Positions 22,498 through 40,700 of a stretch of 64,000 nt of DNA are shown here, piece by piece. The stretch comes from Rotaria sp. Silwood1. Lineage: Eukaryota > Rotifera > Eurotatoria > Philodinida > Philodinidae. Below the pieces are notes generated by a model. It was given only the letters and a program-made list of their open reading frames with translations, was not told where the DNA came from and did not search any database. The stretch's first letter is position 1. Every line of letters begins with the position of its first letter. The translations under genes and the position numbers were made by a program. Location: the NCBI GenBank assembly GCA_905250075.1, contig CAJNOP010000011.1, positions 2,464,571 to 2,528,570 of the forward strand, read 5' to 3'.

Positions 22498-23545
22498 TTA
22501 CTCGAATCTGATGCTAACTTCACCTACGTTAATATATGGCTGCATTGTGAATGCATACATGATAACATTTTTTTAACCGAACAGATGATAAAGTAGAATA
22601 CTCTCCTTTGTAAAAAAAGCGTAGAAGTTGAATATAGTTCAAGATGAATATCAGACGGATTTGTATTAATTACAAAATCTCGATCATATTTCGATAAAAC
22701 ATTGGACACAGTCGATACAAATTCATCTGTAGAATTTTGAATTTCTTCTTGGCCTTTATTTATCTATTTGTTATTATCTAAGGCAGAATACAGCTTTTCC
22801 TTGTTGAGTATAACAAAAGAGCAATCTTTAATCTCGTTTTTTCATACTTCACTCGAAGTTTTCCTATTTATGCTTGATAATTAAAAATATTTTAGCAACA
22901 ATTTTTGTATGCAGAAGACAATTAGAAGAACATTGATTCGTCAAGATAAAAATCAGTGCTATATAAAAATCATGAAACAAGTTAAGAAAACTTGTGCTAC
23001 AGCCAGCAGATCGAATTTCAGAAGAAACAGAAACGATGGTTTTCGTTACTACACTTTTCATCCTGTGCGTTGCGTTTTTTTTTAAAGATAGAAATTAAAC
23101 TTTTCTAATCATCAAAAAATTTTTGTAGCCTTTTCTCAGAAAAAATGATTACTTTTTGGAAATAGAGAATAGAAGTCACTCACTTTAATAAGTTTTCTTG
23201 AACATATATAATGTTGTCATTTGAAATTAAGTAACTATTTTTTTAAAGCTCTAAAGTCATGCAATAATCCTTGTTAAGCCTTTTTTTAAAGCCCAGCGAA
23301 ATAAATCTATGTAATAGACTGAAACGAATGATTATCGAGCTTGTTTAAATTCATGCTAAACGTAACGATTTATATTTTCCAATTTTTGTTTTTCTGTTCT
23401 CTCCTTCTCTCCTCTTTTCAATATAAGAACAGAAGCAAGAAAGATATACGGAATTTATGACATGTCGAAATCTACGTTTTACACTCATCCATGATCGATA
23501 CCGCTTGCTCGTTACAGTATTCTTTTCATCATAGTAGTCAATGAC

Positions 23546-23896
23546 CTATTTCCTATAATCCAGAGAGAACTTTTGTAGAAGAATATCATCTTCGTCGTTG
23601 CCTGTATCGTTAAAGTTCGAATCTATTTCAGAATCGTCAGATTCAACATATTCATTAACATCATCTTCCGTTATGTTATTTGATATATAATCAAGTGAAG
23701 TTTCACTTTCCACAGAAAATGCATGCCAATTGATAATTGAATATAACATTTCAGCCAAATGATTGATAATTCTTTGTTTACGTATTGTAAGAGCTGAAAA
23801 ATTAGTGATTGCAAATGCAACAGGTTGAGAAAACTTCTCCGAGAGAAGAGCAGATATGACCAATACATTTATCGTTTTCGTTAAAAAACGAGCCAA
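23546..23896 (-). CDS. hypothetical ORF, 116 codons, possible transposon remnant
   Basis: Open frame from a 116-codon start to a stop at 23546. The N-terminal half is hydrophobic/basic (SALLSEKFSQPVAFAITNF), and the C-terminal part is very acidic (DDVNEYVESDDSEIDSNFND). Composition is less AT-biased and more protein-like than in neighbouring short frames. I recognise no family. An acidic tail of this kind occurs near the N-terminus of several DNA-transposon proteins, which is only a weak hint. No introns or promoter were identified, and it may be a broken piece of a larger gene. Confidence 0.25.
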   Translation of the reverse strand: MARFLTKTINVLVISALLSEKFSQPVAFAITNFSALTIRKQRIINHLAEMLYSIINWHAFSVESETSLDYISNNITEDDVNEYVESDDSEIDSNFNDTGNDEDDILLQKFSLDYRK

Positions 23897-26096
23897 ATGA
23901 AATAGGAAGCATTCAAGCTTTTTATACTTAATCTCAGAGAGAGGACGGAAGAAGATCAGTCAATGATGACGCTATTAACATTATATCAGCGGTAAATCCT
24001 AGGTATTGATGACTTTTGGAATGTGGGAGTGTAAAAGAAAACTCGAAGGTTGATGAAGTAATACTTGAATGCCTCGTATTGAAATCGAAAGCACACTAAC
24101 ATGAACTATTTTCCTCATTACATTATTTCGTTTATCCACATTGGTTTGATTCAGTTATTCTCATTCATACATGAAAGAAATTACTACATTTTACTTAAAA
24201 TATAAGTGCCATTGCAGATATTAGAGTAGAAGAAAAAATAAATATATAATCCTAACAACTTAGAATCATGACACATCGGAAATAATATTTAGATACAATA
24301 CTCAATATTCTAAAAGTTTCAACTATAAAGAATGTCTCATAATTCCTGATGATAAATTGTTAATGATATTTTTCATACTTTTAGTATTTTTTCAACATGA
24401 TTACAACTACATGTGAGAAAAATCTCAACTCGTTTCAATTTTACACTAGCTCAGATAGTAATTTTTCTGATAAGATGTATTTTTTTTATAGCTGTAACAA
24501 TAAAAATGTTTGATCTTTTGCGAAGTAGACCATAAGCGGAAACTTTATCTATGTTAGACATAGTTCGCTAACGTCTACAAGATGCACTAACCTCATGTAA
24601 ACTATGAATAGTATTATATTCTACTCATGAATAGCAAGCACCTCATGATCATCTTTATTCGTAAACCTTGTTTTGTATTCAATCTTGAATATATGACATT
24701 CTCTAGTCTTGCATAAGCAAATGAAACTTCTTTCGAATTAACATGAAATCCTATTTCCTACCATCATAAATAAATCACAATCTATGGTACTATGCCATCA
24801 AATTAAAAACAAACAGATATCTTTTTTCCGTTCCAGTTTCATCGCTTAAGCAGATATTCTTTTTGTTTTTCATAGCACTTTGTTTAATCAAAAAAAAATA
24901 ACCAAAGATATGAAATAATATTTTCAATAAGTACTCGCTTATTTGAGGAAGAAACATAATTACACACAACATTATGATTTACTGAGAAATTTTATAGTTA
25001 TGTAATCGTTAGATCTGTTAACATGGTTTTCCGAGAACCATTCAATCAAGATCTCATTTCTAGAAATAAAGGTACTCAATTGGAGCTACTATTGAGAATG
25101 ATTCTAATAATTCAAAGCATTTCTTTGACAACTAGAAAGAGTATTGATCAATATGCATATATTCAATCAAATATATTCTGTTTTTTATTTAAAAAAAAAT
25201 ATCACAAGAAGTGAATTGTAAATAAAATTTTCATGATTACTAATAAATTAGAAGGCCAAAGTTTTTTTGTAAGGAGTACAAGAATTTTCAATAAAAATCC
25301 TCTAAATGCAAAAAATTCTTTATCTTAAAACTGACATACTAAAAATAGAATACAGAGCTTAACTATATTGAGTCTAAATATTCTTTGGAAACATACAAAG
25401 TCAATGAATTTATTTTCATTACAAGAGAGTCTTCTTCAATTTTTATTCAAAAATGATTAAAAAAAATTCAAATTACTTATTTTCTCAACAAACGTGAAGC
25501 TCGATGACCAATCTAATGCGTACCATTATCATCATCATATATTTAACTATCTAAAACAAGTTGGAAAAAGTATCAACTGTATTTCGAAATGATGATCATC
25601 AATATCAGATACATAAGTTTTAACTTCGACAAATTATTATAAGAATTCTGTTAACTTTAAATATAACTCCAATGACTATTCTTAGAATGTATAAGTTCAT
25701 TTTGTTTTTCTTGTTATTTGTCATGATGATTCATAAGTTAATCATTATAAAAAGTACTTCTATGGACAAAAATCATAATGCTAAGAAAATCGATGATTAC
25801 AACTAGTATCTATTCATAAAAAAAGAACAAGTTTTGTTTTTAATAAGACTTTTTCATCCATTGAAAAACAAAAAATTCAATATTACAATTCCTTAATATT
25901 TTCACAATATTTTTCTATAGTTTTATTAATATTCAACATAATCTCTTATATGATTTGTAGTAAAAAGAAAACTTCCAAGAATAACATGTATGAATAGATT
26001 TTTAAAAATTTCATCGTTACTAAATAAAGCTACTGAAAGAACATCGTATTTCTTAATTAAAGGTGTCTCATTAGCAGTAGTGTTTAAAAAAAACTT

Positions 26097-26519
26097 TAAT
26101 ACTTAAGCATTAGTATTAAAATTAATCCTAATACTATGATATTGTTTGAATATAAGAATGCATTAATGCTAAGGCGTTAGCATAATTTTTAATTCTAATA
26201 CATAAGATATCCGCTCTTTGACCTCAGAGAGTTCAAATTCTAAACTTTCTAATAAAAGAAAAAAGTTTTTTCTGCCATGAGAATAATACTTTTAAGTACA
26301 AAAACTTTGCTCTATTTTGTGAAAACAATTCTTGATAACAAAAACAAAAGTATTTCTCTATTATGAATTTTAGAACGTGACCTTTTAGAATGTTTATTGC
26401 AGATAATTAAATATATATTAGAATTGAACATCATACTAACACCTTCGCATTAATTAATTCGGATGCCAAAGAATATCACTGCTTTAGGTTAAATTTCAAT
26501 ACTAATGCTAATACGTCAT
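26097..26519. mobile_element. palindromic inverted-repeat element
   Basis: AGCATTAGTATTAAAATTAA near 26105 pairs with an imperfect reverse complement near 26485-26515 (CAATACTAATGCTAATA). Related GCATTAATGCTAAG motifs occur inside. No ORF is present. It is likely an old MITE; the ends are approximate. Confidence 0.45.
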
Positions 26520-27932
26520 CGCTATTCTTCATTAATAAATAAATCAGTTGGTTGTAGAAGGACGGAAAGGAAAAATATTAAAACTAGACAAATATTAAAA
26601 TAGGTGACGTCGTCAAGGTGTATGTGAGTGTAAGTGAAAAGAATATTAGAACCAACACAAACACTCGCATTCTTTATTGCAAAAATAAAAAAACGTCTTG
26701 TTAGTTGAAATTTTCGACATGTTTTCTCTTCGGTTTTTCTACAGCACATCAAGAAATTTATATTAACAGCATTAAAAATACAGCATACTAATCAAATAGC
26801 ATTCTTGAATTCGACATCAAATAATACTAACAAGTTTTGCATCATTTTTCAAATACCGAATGTTACATTGTTTTTTTTTTTAACAATATCTGATTTCATT
26901 TTATCTTATAATCTCTACATGTAGCAATAAGAAATATCTGATTGACAATCAATATGAGTGGTTTTTCATAAACATTTACATACACAGTCCTTTATCATAA
27001 ATTTTTTTCGTATAATAAGGAAGGAAAATACATGATAATGGCACAATTTGAAAGTAAGCAAATGTTCGGCTTTAATAAAAGAGAGAGATATCAAGTAGAG
27101 GATTTTCACAAGATAAAAATCAGCTTTTTCTCCGAAAACCATTATTCCTGACCGAGAAAATTATCTGATCACAAATTGTATATATATAAGCAACTGTATG
27201 TTCTACATTCCTTTAATTGAAAACAAGGAATACACTAAAAAATATTTGATTTATTAATTAGAATGAAAGAATATCTAACAAATCAATAATCCAAATGCAA
27301 ATATGTTAACGATGAAATAAATACATCCTGTATACTATAAAATACTTTCATCAGTTTCTGATTTTACCAACGAACAAATATGAATTTTTCTTTACTTATT
27401 AACGTAAATGGTCAGTGCCGGTAATTTTTCTCCCCTACTTGTACTTTATTTCAGTCGTACGTCAAATTTTATTTAAAATAAATAAAGTGTCACTTTTTTG
27501 TTCCTCTTGATCCAATTGCATCGATTAGTAATACTTAATTAAGATAGTATTTATAGAAAAAACAAAAGAGAAAAATTAATAGAAAAGAATACTATTATGT
27601 AACAGTACAATAGACAAAGTCAACAGGATCTATGTAAGTTTCTTATAAGAAACAAACAGCTTCTGAAACATGAATTTGCAATATCAAGCGATCAACAAAG
27701 TTGGAACAAAAGCAAAGGTATGATGCTATTGGTTGATCCTTTTTCAGAACGTTACAAACTAAAAAATTGTTTATAATTACTTCTACTATAAGTCAATAGT
27801 ACAATTTACTCAACTAGATTAAGCCTAAAAACTCATTTAAGTGAATGACGATCATCAACAAATTATTAAAAAACATCAAATTACTACACAAAGATAATTA
27901 CAATATTCATCATATTCATAGGTAAGTTTTTT

Positions 27933-28146
27933 TTTGAAAGAACATGTTAAAGTGCAGGGCATTACAGGGCTTTTTTTTCAAAATTGTTACTTATTAAGAA
28001 GAGATAAGAGATGAAAAGCTCAATGTCTCAAAAAGCTTTCAACAACGGTGCTCTAATTATAAAAGTAGTCTTTTATATAATAATAACAAAGTTTAATTCG
28101 AAAGAGAGACTCTGTCATACCCTGAATCTTGGCATGTTCTTTCAAA
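27933..28146. mobile_element. 214-bp MITE, copy 1
   Basis: Perfect 14-bp ends TTTGAAAGAACATG (27933-27946) and CATGTTCTTTCAAA (28133-28146), with weaker pairing further inside (GCAGGG near 27954 with CCCTGA near 28120). A related copy lies at 59911-60088 in the opposite orientation. No coding capacity is supported. Confidence 0.7.
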
Positions 28147-31100
28147 CAAGAAGAAAACTATTGGCTACCATAAAGCTCCTTCAAGAATTCGGAGATGCGC
28201 GATCAAAAGAACATAAACAGAAAAGATCTTGTTTTTTTTTTTTTTTTTTGAAGATCACTAATGTTCAAGGTGACATTGGCAAAAATTATAAAAATTTCGG
28301 CAAAAAAGAAGGTATCTAATAAAAAAAATTTGATGTTTATGAAAAATTAGATTACAGATTATCTTCTTCTGCATTTGTCTCAATTTCAACAATTCTGAAG
28401 AAAACTGACTTTTTTTGACAGCTGACCTTCAATGATAGAATTGATACACTTATTACTATTTTCATTTTGATATTAAATTTTTTATATATAAACATCTAGA
28501 ATATATCATTGATAAAACTTTCAAATAATTGTATACTTTTCTTAGGTATATATATATATATCAGATATGATTTCGTGTTATAATCATGTTATAATGCAAT
28601 AAGTCATGTACAACAAAAAAAAACAATAATTCTTTTTTTTATTACGAAAACTTATAAGTATTGAGGAAGATATAATAAAATATTGTATTGCAATATAAAA
28701 TTGTTATTTTAATTCATGTAATTGAAAACTGATGAATTACTAAATAATAAAAATTATTTCGCATTGGATAAAAAATTTTTATTCACAATAGTAGATTATA
28801 TGTTTAAGAATGATTATATATTAATAAAACACTATCTAACGTAATTGAATAAATGATTAAGAAAAATTAATAATGAACAATCACTTTACCATTTGACATG
28901 GAAAAAAATTATATTTCTGTTTTTTGTCTTCCTCAAACCGATGGTTAGTGGTAAATAATATAGTTATGAAACATTATAATGGTTTAGATAGTGGTATAAA
29001 TTATGGATGAAGCTGTTTTTTTTTATGGACTAAAATATGTTTACTATCCTAAACTGCCAAACTATTTGAAAGCACATTCATCTTGTCATGTTCGGTCTAT
29101 ATGATTCAATGAAGTCTTTAGAAAAAACTTACATTTAAAAATATTTTATTCTCTATTTAAAGCTTAAATTTTTTTTTTTGTTCTCATGGATATTTCAATT
29201 ATTAGCTGATGAACGTTTTAAGTGAAGCAAAGAATAATTATTGTTAAATTTCACCTTGATTGATGCTAATTTATAATACTGATTCAGTATCATATGATTT
29301 GAGGAAGATTCGACGGTTACATTTTTTGAGAACTACCTAAAAAAATCCACTTCTTATCGAATGCCCCGATGTTCATCAAAGAATTCTATTTTCAGATTTT
29401 GATACGGTTAGATTACTTTCAATGTTTAATAAGATTTAGTGAATTTATTATGCTTTTCTACGGTACGTTTGCTATACCCTTTTAATAAGAGGCTTGAATT
29501 TCTAAGACCAACTTTATTTTGCGTTTCTCTAGTTTTTTCTGTTCTAGTGTCATAGATTTCTCAATTGTTTGACATTCCAGAAAGATTAAAAAGAATTTTA
29601 ATTGAAGAGAAGATTGTACTCAACAATTTAATAGAGCACAAATATTCATTTTCGATCTAATCGTTGAAAGAAATTGAATATTTTTCCGTAAAGACACCCT
29701 GTTTTTTCGGATTTTTTAAAGTGAATTTCATCAGAAGTAAAAAAAATACAATAATTTGAAGCACTGGAGGCTTTGTTAAGTTGGAAAGGAAGGTCTTGAC
29801 TGAATTTTAAAATCAATCCGAAATCTGTATTATTAGATTTGGAGAGAATGTCTTCGACTTCTGACCATTGATATTGTGATAGCTCATCAATACCTTAATA
29901 TTTTTGGCCGAAGTTTTTGCTGTGAACTGTTGAGACCCATATATATATTTTCTAAAATTTTCAGCCAGGTTTATATCAAAGAAATGAGTCGTACGATGAA
30001 TATAGACTAAAGTAGTAATCGGTTCCATTCGATCGGAAAATATTTTATTGATGTTCTATGATAAAACTTGTTAACAGCAAGTTTGCTTCTTTCTATCAAA
30101 ATAATAAAACAATGTTGTTTTGAAGTACTATTTCTTTTATATGCTTCTGTTCGTTCACATAGTTTTACTTCTTTAATCAAAATATATTTCATTTTTTTTT
30201 AAACACCATCAAAACTGTTATTTGAACTAAACTTATATCATACATAGGGGTATCCAAAAGTAGTGACAACGACATTTTAGTACCACATATTAAGCTTGAT
30301 AAAAGTTTCTTTTTACATAGGATGATAGAGAAAAAAATGCTCTTTCTTTCTATGCTATTTGATCATACTTCACCTAATGTTATAGTAATAAAGTTTCAAT
30401 AAGACCTGTTTTTCTTACATATGTGACGGTTATACTGTGTGGTTTGAATAACTTTTTATAGAAACAAGGTAGAGAGCTGCGATTTTCATCGTTCAAACGC
30501 GGAGGTGAAAATGCATCGGATTGCATATAATACGTTTTCTCAATCAATTTTCTAAGTATCGAAAAAGATGGTTTTTTATTTCTTCACAGAAATTGCTAGA
30601 AAAATCACGTAGAGGTTTGACTCGATTAGCCATAACTCCAGAATGATTAATCTAAAATACCTGATCCTTCTGCAGTTGTGTAGATCTTCCAGCAGCGGTT
30701 TGAATACACTGCTGACAATTGAGAATTTGCTGTACACACCTTATAGAGTAGGTTTGTTCTTAGAGAGGTCGATTGAAAACTCTTAAAAGTCATGTCAGCA
30801 AACCTTTAATATATGATTCGATGCATCTTCGTTTCCTCTTTCGAATGATAAAAACCGCAGCTTTCTATCTTGTTTCTATGAAAAGTTATCCAAAAAACAT
30901 TCACTGGATAGGCATTTGTATAACCGTCATATATGTTAGAAAAACAGGTCTTATTGAAACTTTATTACTATAACATTACGTAAAGTATGATCAAATAGCA
31001 TAGAAAGAAAGAGCATTTTTTTTCTCTATCATCCTATATAAAAAGAAACTTTTATCAAGCTTAATATGTGGTACTAAAATGTCGTTGTCACTACTTTTGG

Positions 31101-33614
31101 ATACCCGTATGTATATATTAACTTTAGATCATCGTTAGAGGAAAAACGTTAGATTTGTCTGAAAATAACTCTATTCAGGTTGTATATATAAATATCACAT
31201 ATTCATCTTTGAGCACTGCGATAAGTATCAACGATTATAGCATGATATCTCTTTTTGAAGATTTGTAAAAACCTGAGTGCAGAAAGAAAAATGATTGAAT
31301 GTTTTTTTTTGAACCCACTCCAATTAATCGTGATCCAACAAATCAGTCGAACTGAACCAGTTCAAAAATTTTTGCTCGATTATACCTGTGACATACATTA
31401 TGATGTATGATGGATTTGAATTTTTTCTATTTACTGGATATCCAAACAAATATATGTGTAAAATTAAAAAAACAACTGCTTTTGATATATCTTAAAACTT
31501 TCTTGAAAAATTACAGTTATTAATCAATTAGATATATATGAAATACACTTGTCATTTTTTTTCGCTCGTTCTATCTTGCTTTTATACAAAAGAACATTAT
31601 CCTTGAATAGCTAAGAAAACCTTTATCCTCTTGACGAGATTTTTATTCCATAAATAAATAAAATAATGATAGCTATTATTTTCATTATGAGAAAATAAAT
31701 GCAAAAAAAAAAAACTTGACATTCATCTGGATTTAGATGAAAAAAAAAAGATGATTCTCGTAATAACCATTTTTTATCACGTAAATCACGTCAAATTGTC
31801 AAGTAGTATATACAAATACAAATTAATTATAAAGCAACGAGCGTGAGTAACAACATGATAAAAATTTGAGATAACTATCAATTATGTTGACATAAGTAAC
31901 AACCATCAAAAAAAAAAGAATGCTTCTCTTTTTCTGTGCTCAGTTGTATTTGTCAGGAACGAACTCAATTATATCTTTTCTTTTTTCCTATGTAAGACAA
32001 GTCTTGTAAATCTTTAATATACAAAACAATATTTGTTCCATAGCATCCGGCTTAACATGCAGTCACCTTTTTACTTATTTCACTTTAAATATTAAACATG
32101 GTTTGGATATTTTTCACTTGTTTTTTTTTTTTTATTCTCAAAAATTGTCTTAGTATTCATATACAGAATGTATTGTAACCGAAGTTATATGTTATGAAAA
32201 CAAAAATAGATACTAATTGTTGGTGAGAATATTATATTTTAAATAGAATAAGAGAATCTAACAAGTAAAAGCAATATTCTTGTTTAATACTTGATTTACT
32301 TAAGGTTGAAATATTTTTTTAATATTGTTTTCATTAATGAGAAAAAAAAGAAACCTAATGAGATTTTATTATATTTTTTAATTCATGCAAAAAAGATGAA
32401 AAACGTTGCATATGCTTTGTTTCTATTTATTAATTTCTTTTGGATAATTTTTTATAAATCTCTTCTTTTTTCTTTTTCAATATTAAATCTAGTTAAATAC
32501 TACTCACAGATATATATTCATTAGTTCTATTTCCGTTCATTAGTTTCCTCGAAAACTTTATATTTATCATCATAGAGACTTGAGCGTGTCTTTCAATACA
32601 ACATCACATTAATATAATTTGAATAATTATTTGTCTAGAATAATATCGTCGTATCTAGGGACCTTAGAAACTTGAAATAATAAGCATTGTGTTTTATATT
32701 GTCTTTAAAATATATCTAGAGTGTAAGAAAACAATTCTTTATATTTATACTTCTATACAAATATAATATTCAGATGAAGTCTTATTCTTTACATGATGAA
32801 TTTATTGTGTTTTTTACAAAAGTAGAATATCTAGAGATCAATTATGAAACAGTACAGATGTTAACAAAAAAAAATAGTTTGTTTTCATAAGTAGATAAAT
32901 ATTACAAACTGATTATAGAATGATAAAAAACATATGTCATAATTATTTGTTTTTAGTTTTTATTGAATTAACAATAAGACAAATTCTATTGAAATGAAAC
33001 AAAAGTTTTTGTCTAATCTATTACTATATTCAATAATAAAATTTTTTTTTTCAATGAATAAATAAAAATTTTATTTATTACTGCGAAACATGTAAAGTAT
33101 TAGAAAGTAGGAGTTTTTTGTTTTTTCTTCTTGTTATTATCTTAATGACTACAAATAAGACATTCAAAAAAAAAGAAAAGGAAGTAATTCTAGTACATAA
33201 GTTAAAAATTCTATTATTCATCAACAACCCAAGGTAATGAGATATGAAAGTATCATAATTGATTAAATCTCAATGAAATTTCTTTGTGTTCTTCTCTTTT
33301 TTGCTTGAGAAGATTACTTCATCTTTCTTAGACCTTTGTACCGTTTCATATATTTTTCTCTATTTTCTTTTCTTTTTCTTTTTGTGAGATTCCATCAGCG
33401 ACGATTTTTTTTCTCTGTAAAATAAAGAGGAACGAGCGAGATGAATTTAGTGAAAGTTTTAACATCCTTCCTTTTTCTACTCATCTATTTAAAGTAAAGT
33501 GCCTTTTTTCTTTTGTTATTCTGACAAGAAAATATATAAGATCGTAATCGCTTGTTTTTTTCTTGCTTAATAACAGAAGAGTTTTTATAAAGTTTGTAAA
33601 TTATTTACTAATAT
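28147..33614. other. gene-poor interval upstream of the RXR gene
   Basis: AT-rich DNA without a recognised gene. It contains the palindromic element 30243-31111 and simple AT/T runs. The part from about 33250 to 33600 is pyrimidine-rich and may hold the RXR promoter, but no defined motif was found. Confidence 0.5.
30243..31111. mobile_element. TA-flanked MITE with about 200-bp inverted repeats
   Basis: The ends CATAGGGGTATCCAAAAG and its counterpart CTTTTGGATACCCGTATG (31094-31111) are flanked by TA. The arms (about 30243-30445 and 30905-31111) are nearly perfect reverse complements, including GTAGTGACAACGACATTTTA. The centre is non-coding. It resembles a non-autonomous Tc1/mariner-type element. 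Confidence 0.85.
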
Positions 33615-37762
<4,148 letters not shown>

Positions 37763-40700
37763 ATAAAAACAAAAAATAAACTTTTGAAGATTATATACAT
37801 ACAATGTTTGCTTGTTCTTCTTTTCTCAATGTCTTCTAATCACAGTTGTGAAATATAGTCACCGATTATAATTGTCATTAGAGCTCAAAACTAAATAAAA
37901 GAAGACAATTCAATATCTTTCTTTTATTTATTATTATCTTGTTTTTCATCGCTATATATATATATATATATCATATTGTATTGTCATAAGTATTCGTTAA
38001 CCTCTTCGTTTATTCTTTGTTCTATTTGTGTTTCTGTGATACCCTATGAGTGTTGAATTCAAACAAGAAAAAAAAAAATTTTTGTTTGTCAGCGTTACTT
38101 TTCATTTCTTTTGTTTTTTGCCGGTTCTTGCTCTATGGTTCTTATTAGTCTATTTCTACTTTTTTTTTTTGGATGGTTCCTTATTGTATATCGTGTCATT
38201 GAACCCATTTGTACTTTCTTTTTTTTTTTCTTTTGAAAAAAATACATATGTTTGTGCCTGTGTGTTTATATATATGTGCATATCAAAAGAAATATTTATT
38301 TGATATGATATATTGCAATATCAAACTTGAGTATATATATATATATTTAAAGACATCAGCAGAATCTTACTTAGCATGTTCAAATGAAGTAGAAAAAACT
38401 ATACTTATAGAAATATAGAAAATAATTGTTAAAAGAGCAATTCATCAGGAAAATTGAAAATTTTTAGTACTAGTAAAAACAAAATCTATTATAGACTCAA
38501 ATTGAAAATTTTTTTCACACGCCAGACACTACTTCAAGGTGATAATCCTTTTATTTTTTTTGTTCTTCAAATAAAAAAGATAAAATATCGAGGATACCCT
38601 ACAAAATGCATGTTCTTTTCTTTTTCTTGATGGGAGCCACCAAAAATCGGCAGAACAATATTTTTCGAAACAAAAAAAGAAAAATACTTATGATAAAAAA
38701 GTTATAACCTCGATCGAATATACTAGGTCGGAAAAATACAGGCATGTCTACACTTTTTGTTTCATGAAAATGTTGGTTTGAGAAAAACGTGAAACAATGT
38801 ACAGTTTTTATTAACTTGATTTCTTCTTGAATTTTTTTGTAATGTTTGAAGACAAGTTTTAGATTACACAATGGCTACAAAAAAAAAATTTGGGTCACAA
38901 AAGACAAAGCATGCTACCTTTAGATAGAGCAATAACAGACTTTGACTTAAAGTAATATTGAATATGATTCGAACGAAGTTATTAATTGTATTTATGAATT
39001 ATTATCATTCATAAGATAACAAAATATTTTGCTTGTATTTTACATTTTAATTTTAGAGTACTATTTTTGAAAATTTTTTGTAACTTCATGTTTTAAATGT
39101 TGTTTCTGTAATTATAAGCCCTCGGTAGTAACTATTGTATCAAGATATAAAAAGTTATTCGATACATATTTTGATTTAAAAGTAATATCGAGTCAAGTTT
39201 AATACTACTATAGTATTTATTGTATTTTGTTGTTCGTGATGCCTTGATTAAAACATACAAGCATATTTCTTATTATCATAAAGAATTGGAATGTAAAATA
39301 TTTTTTTTTTTTCTATGATAGAATTTGATGTTATTTTTAGTATTAGATATGAATCGATAGTAATAACACAGTATCTAATGTGTTTTAAAAGATTCTTTTG
39401 ATAATTTTATATGAGAATAAAACTTTACATAAGATTTTAACATTTGATTAAGACAAACTAAGATGTAGAAAATATCAAGTCTTGTCTGTGATATTTTACT
39501 TAATAAATGATAAATAATACGAACATTTATTGGTGTTAATAAAAAGTTTGTTATACTATCGGAAAGAAAAAATATATTGAAGTAATCTTTAGTATGGCAT
39601 ATAAGAACTATTCATAAAATAACCTAACAGGTTCATGCTCTTTCGCATATCATTGATCATTCTGTTTTTTTTTTAATTAAAGGTCTAATTCAATTACCTT
39701 GACATATGTCTGTTTTATAATCTTTTGATGTAATATGTATTATAAATTTTTATTGAAAAAAAGTCTTCGATCATGTCATTAATATGCCATAGAATAATAA
39801 CCTGATAAAATTCTAATCTTAGTTTGTGTATTTCACGTTCATTTGATATATATATATATATAATTGAACTCCAACAAAATCAATCATCTTTTATCTAGTT
39901 GAATATGAATAATATAAGATTAAGAATTTTTTTACACACCTGATTCTCTATGTACAATACGATCAGAAAGTATATTCAACTGAATAAATAATTCACTACA
40001 TTTTATTGAACAATTTCGACTTTGACTACTCTCAAATGATATATACATGATTGATTATGATACTATTTTCGACAAATGAAACTTATTTCAAAGCATAATT
40101 ATATATCGGGTGTCCAGAAAGTAACTGAACAAAGAAAAGTTTGAACACATATTTCCGCCATATTTTGACCAAATTGGTTGATATTTTTATCACTGATAAA
40201 GGAGTATGCATATCTCATATTTACAGGCGAAACGTTGGCAAAAATTGTTTTAAAGTAGCATAACTAACTGTAACAAAAATCTGTAACATTTTCCGAGTTA
40301 TGAAGAAAACAATATATTTATTTCGTTTAACCAAGAATGAACGACATCTAATTTTTTCAATTACTTCTTTGCACTAGGTGTCATTTGGTCTTATACTTAT
40401 ACTACAGATACATGTCTTGTTAGTCAGTGTACTTTGAAAGTTGTAGCCATTGGCAAAACTGCAATATTGGTTTTTCGTAACTCGTGAAAACTTTCAGTTT
40501 TTATTGAAGTTAGTTGTACTACTTCAAAACAATTCATGATAATGTTTCTCTTATGAATATGAGCTATGCATACTTCTTTATCAGTGTTAAAAATCTTAAC
40601 CATATTTGGTCAAAATATGGCGAAGATATGTATTCAAACTTTTCTTTGTTCAGTTACTTTCTGGACAACCGATATAAGCCTTGGTGAAGTACTACACTTG

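Larger units (their letters stand above)
21307..27932. other. gene-poor AT-rich interval
   Basis: No recognisable gene is present apart from one ORF at 23546-23896 of unknown nature. It contains a diverged tandem pair near 22228-22497 and a palindromic element near 26097-26519. No RNA gene was recognised. Confidence 0.55.

Noticed and set aside
28011..28319. 102-codon plus-strand frame
   Set aside because: It overlaps the 27933-28146 MITE, and its similarity to a frame at 60 kb is explained by the shared repeat.
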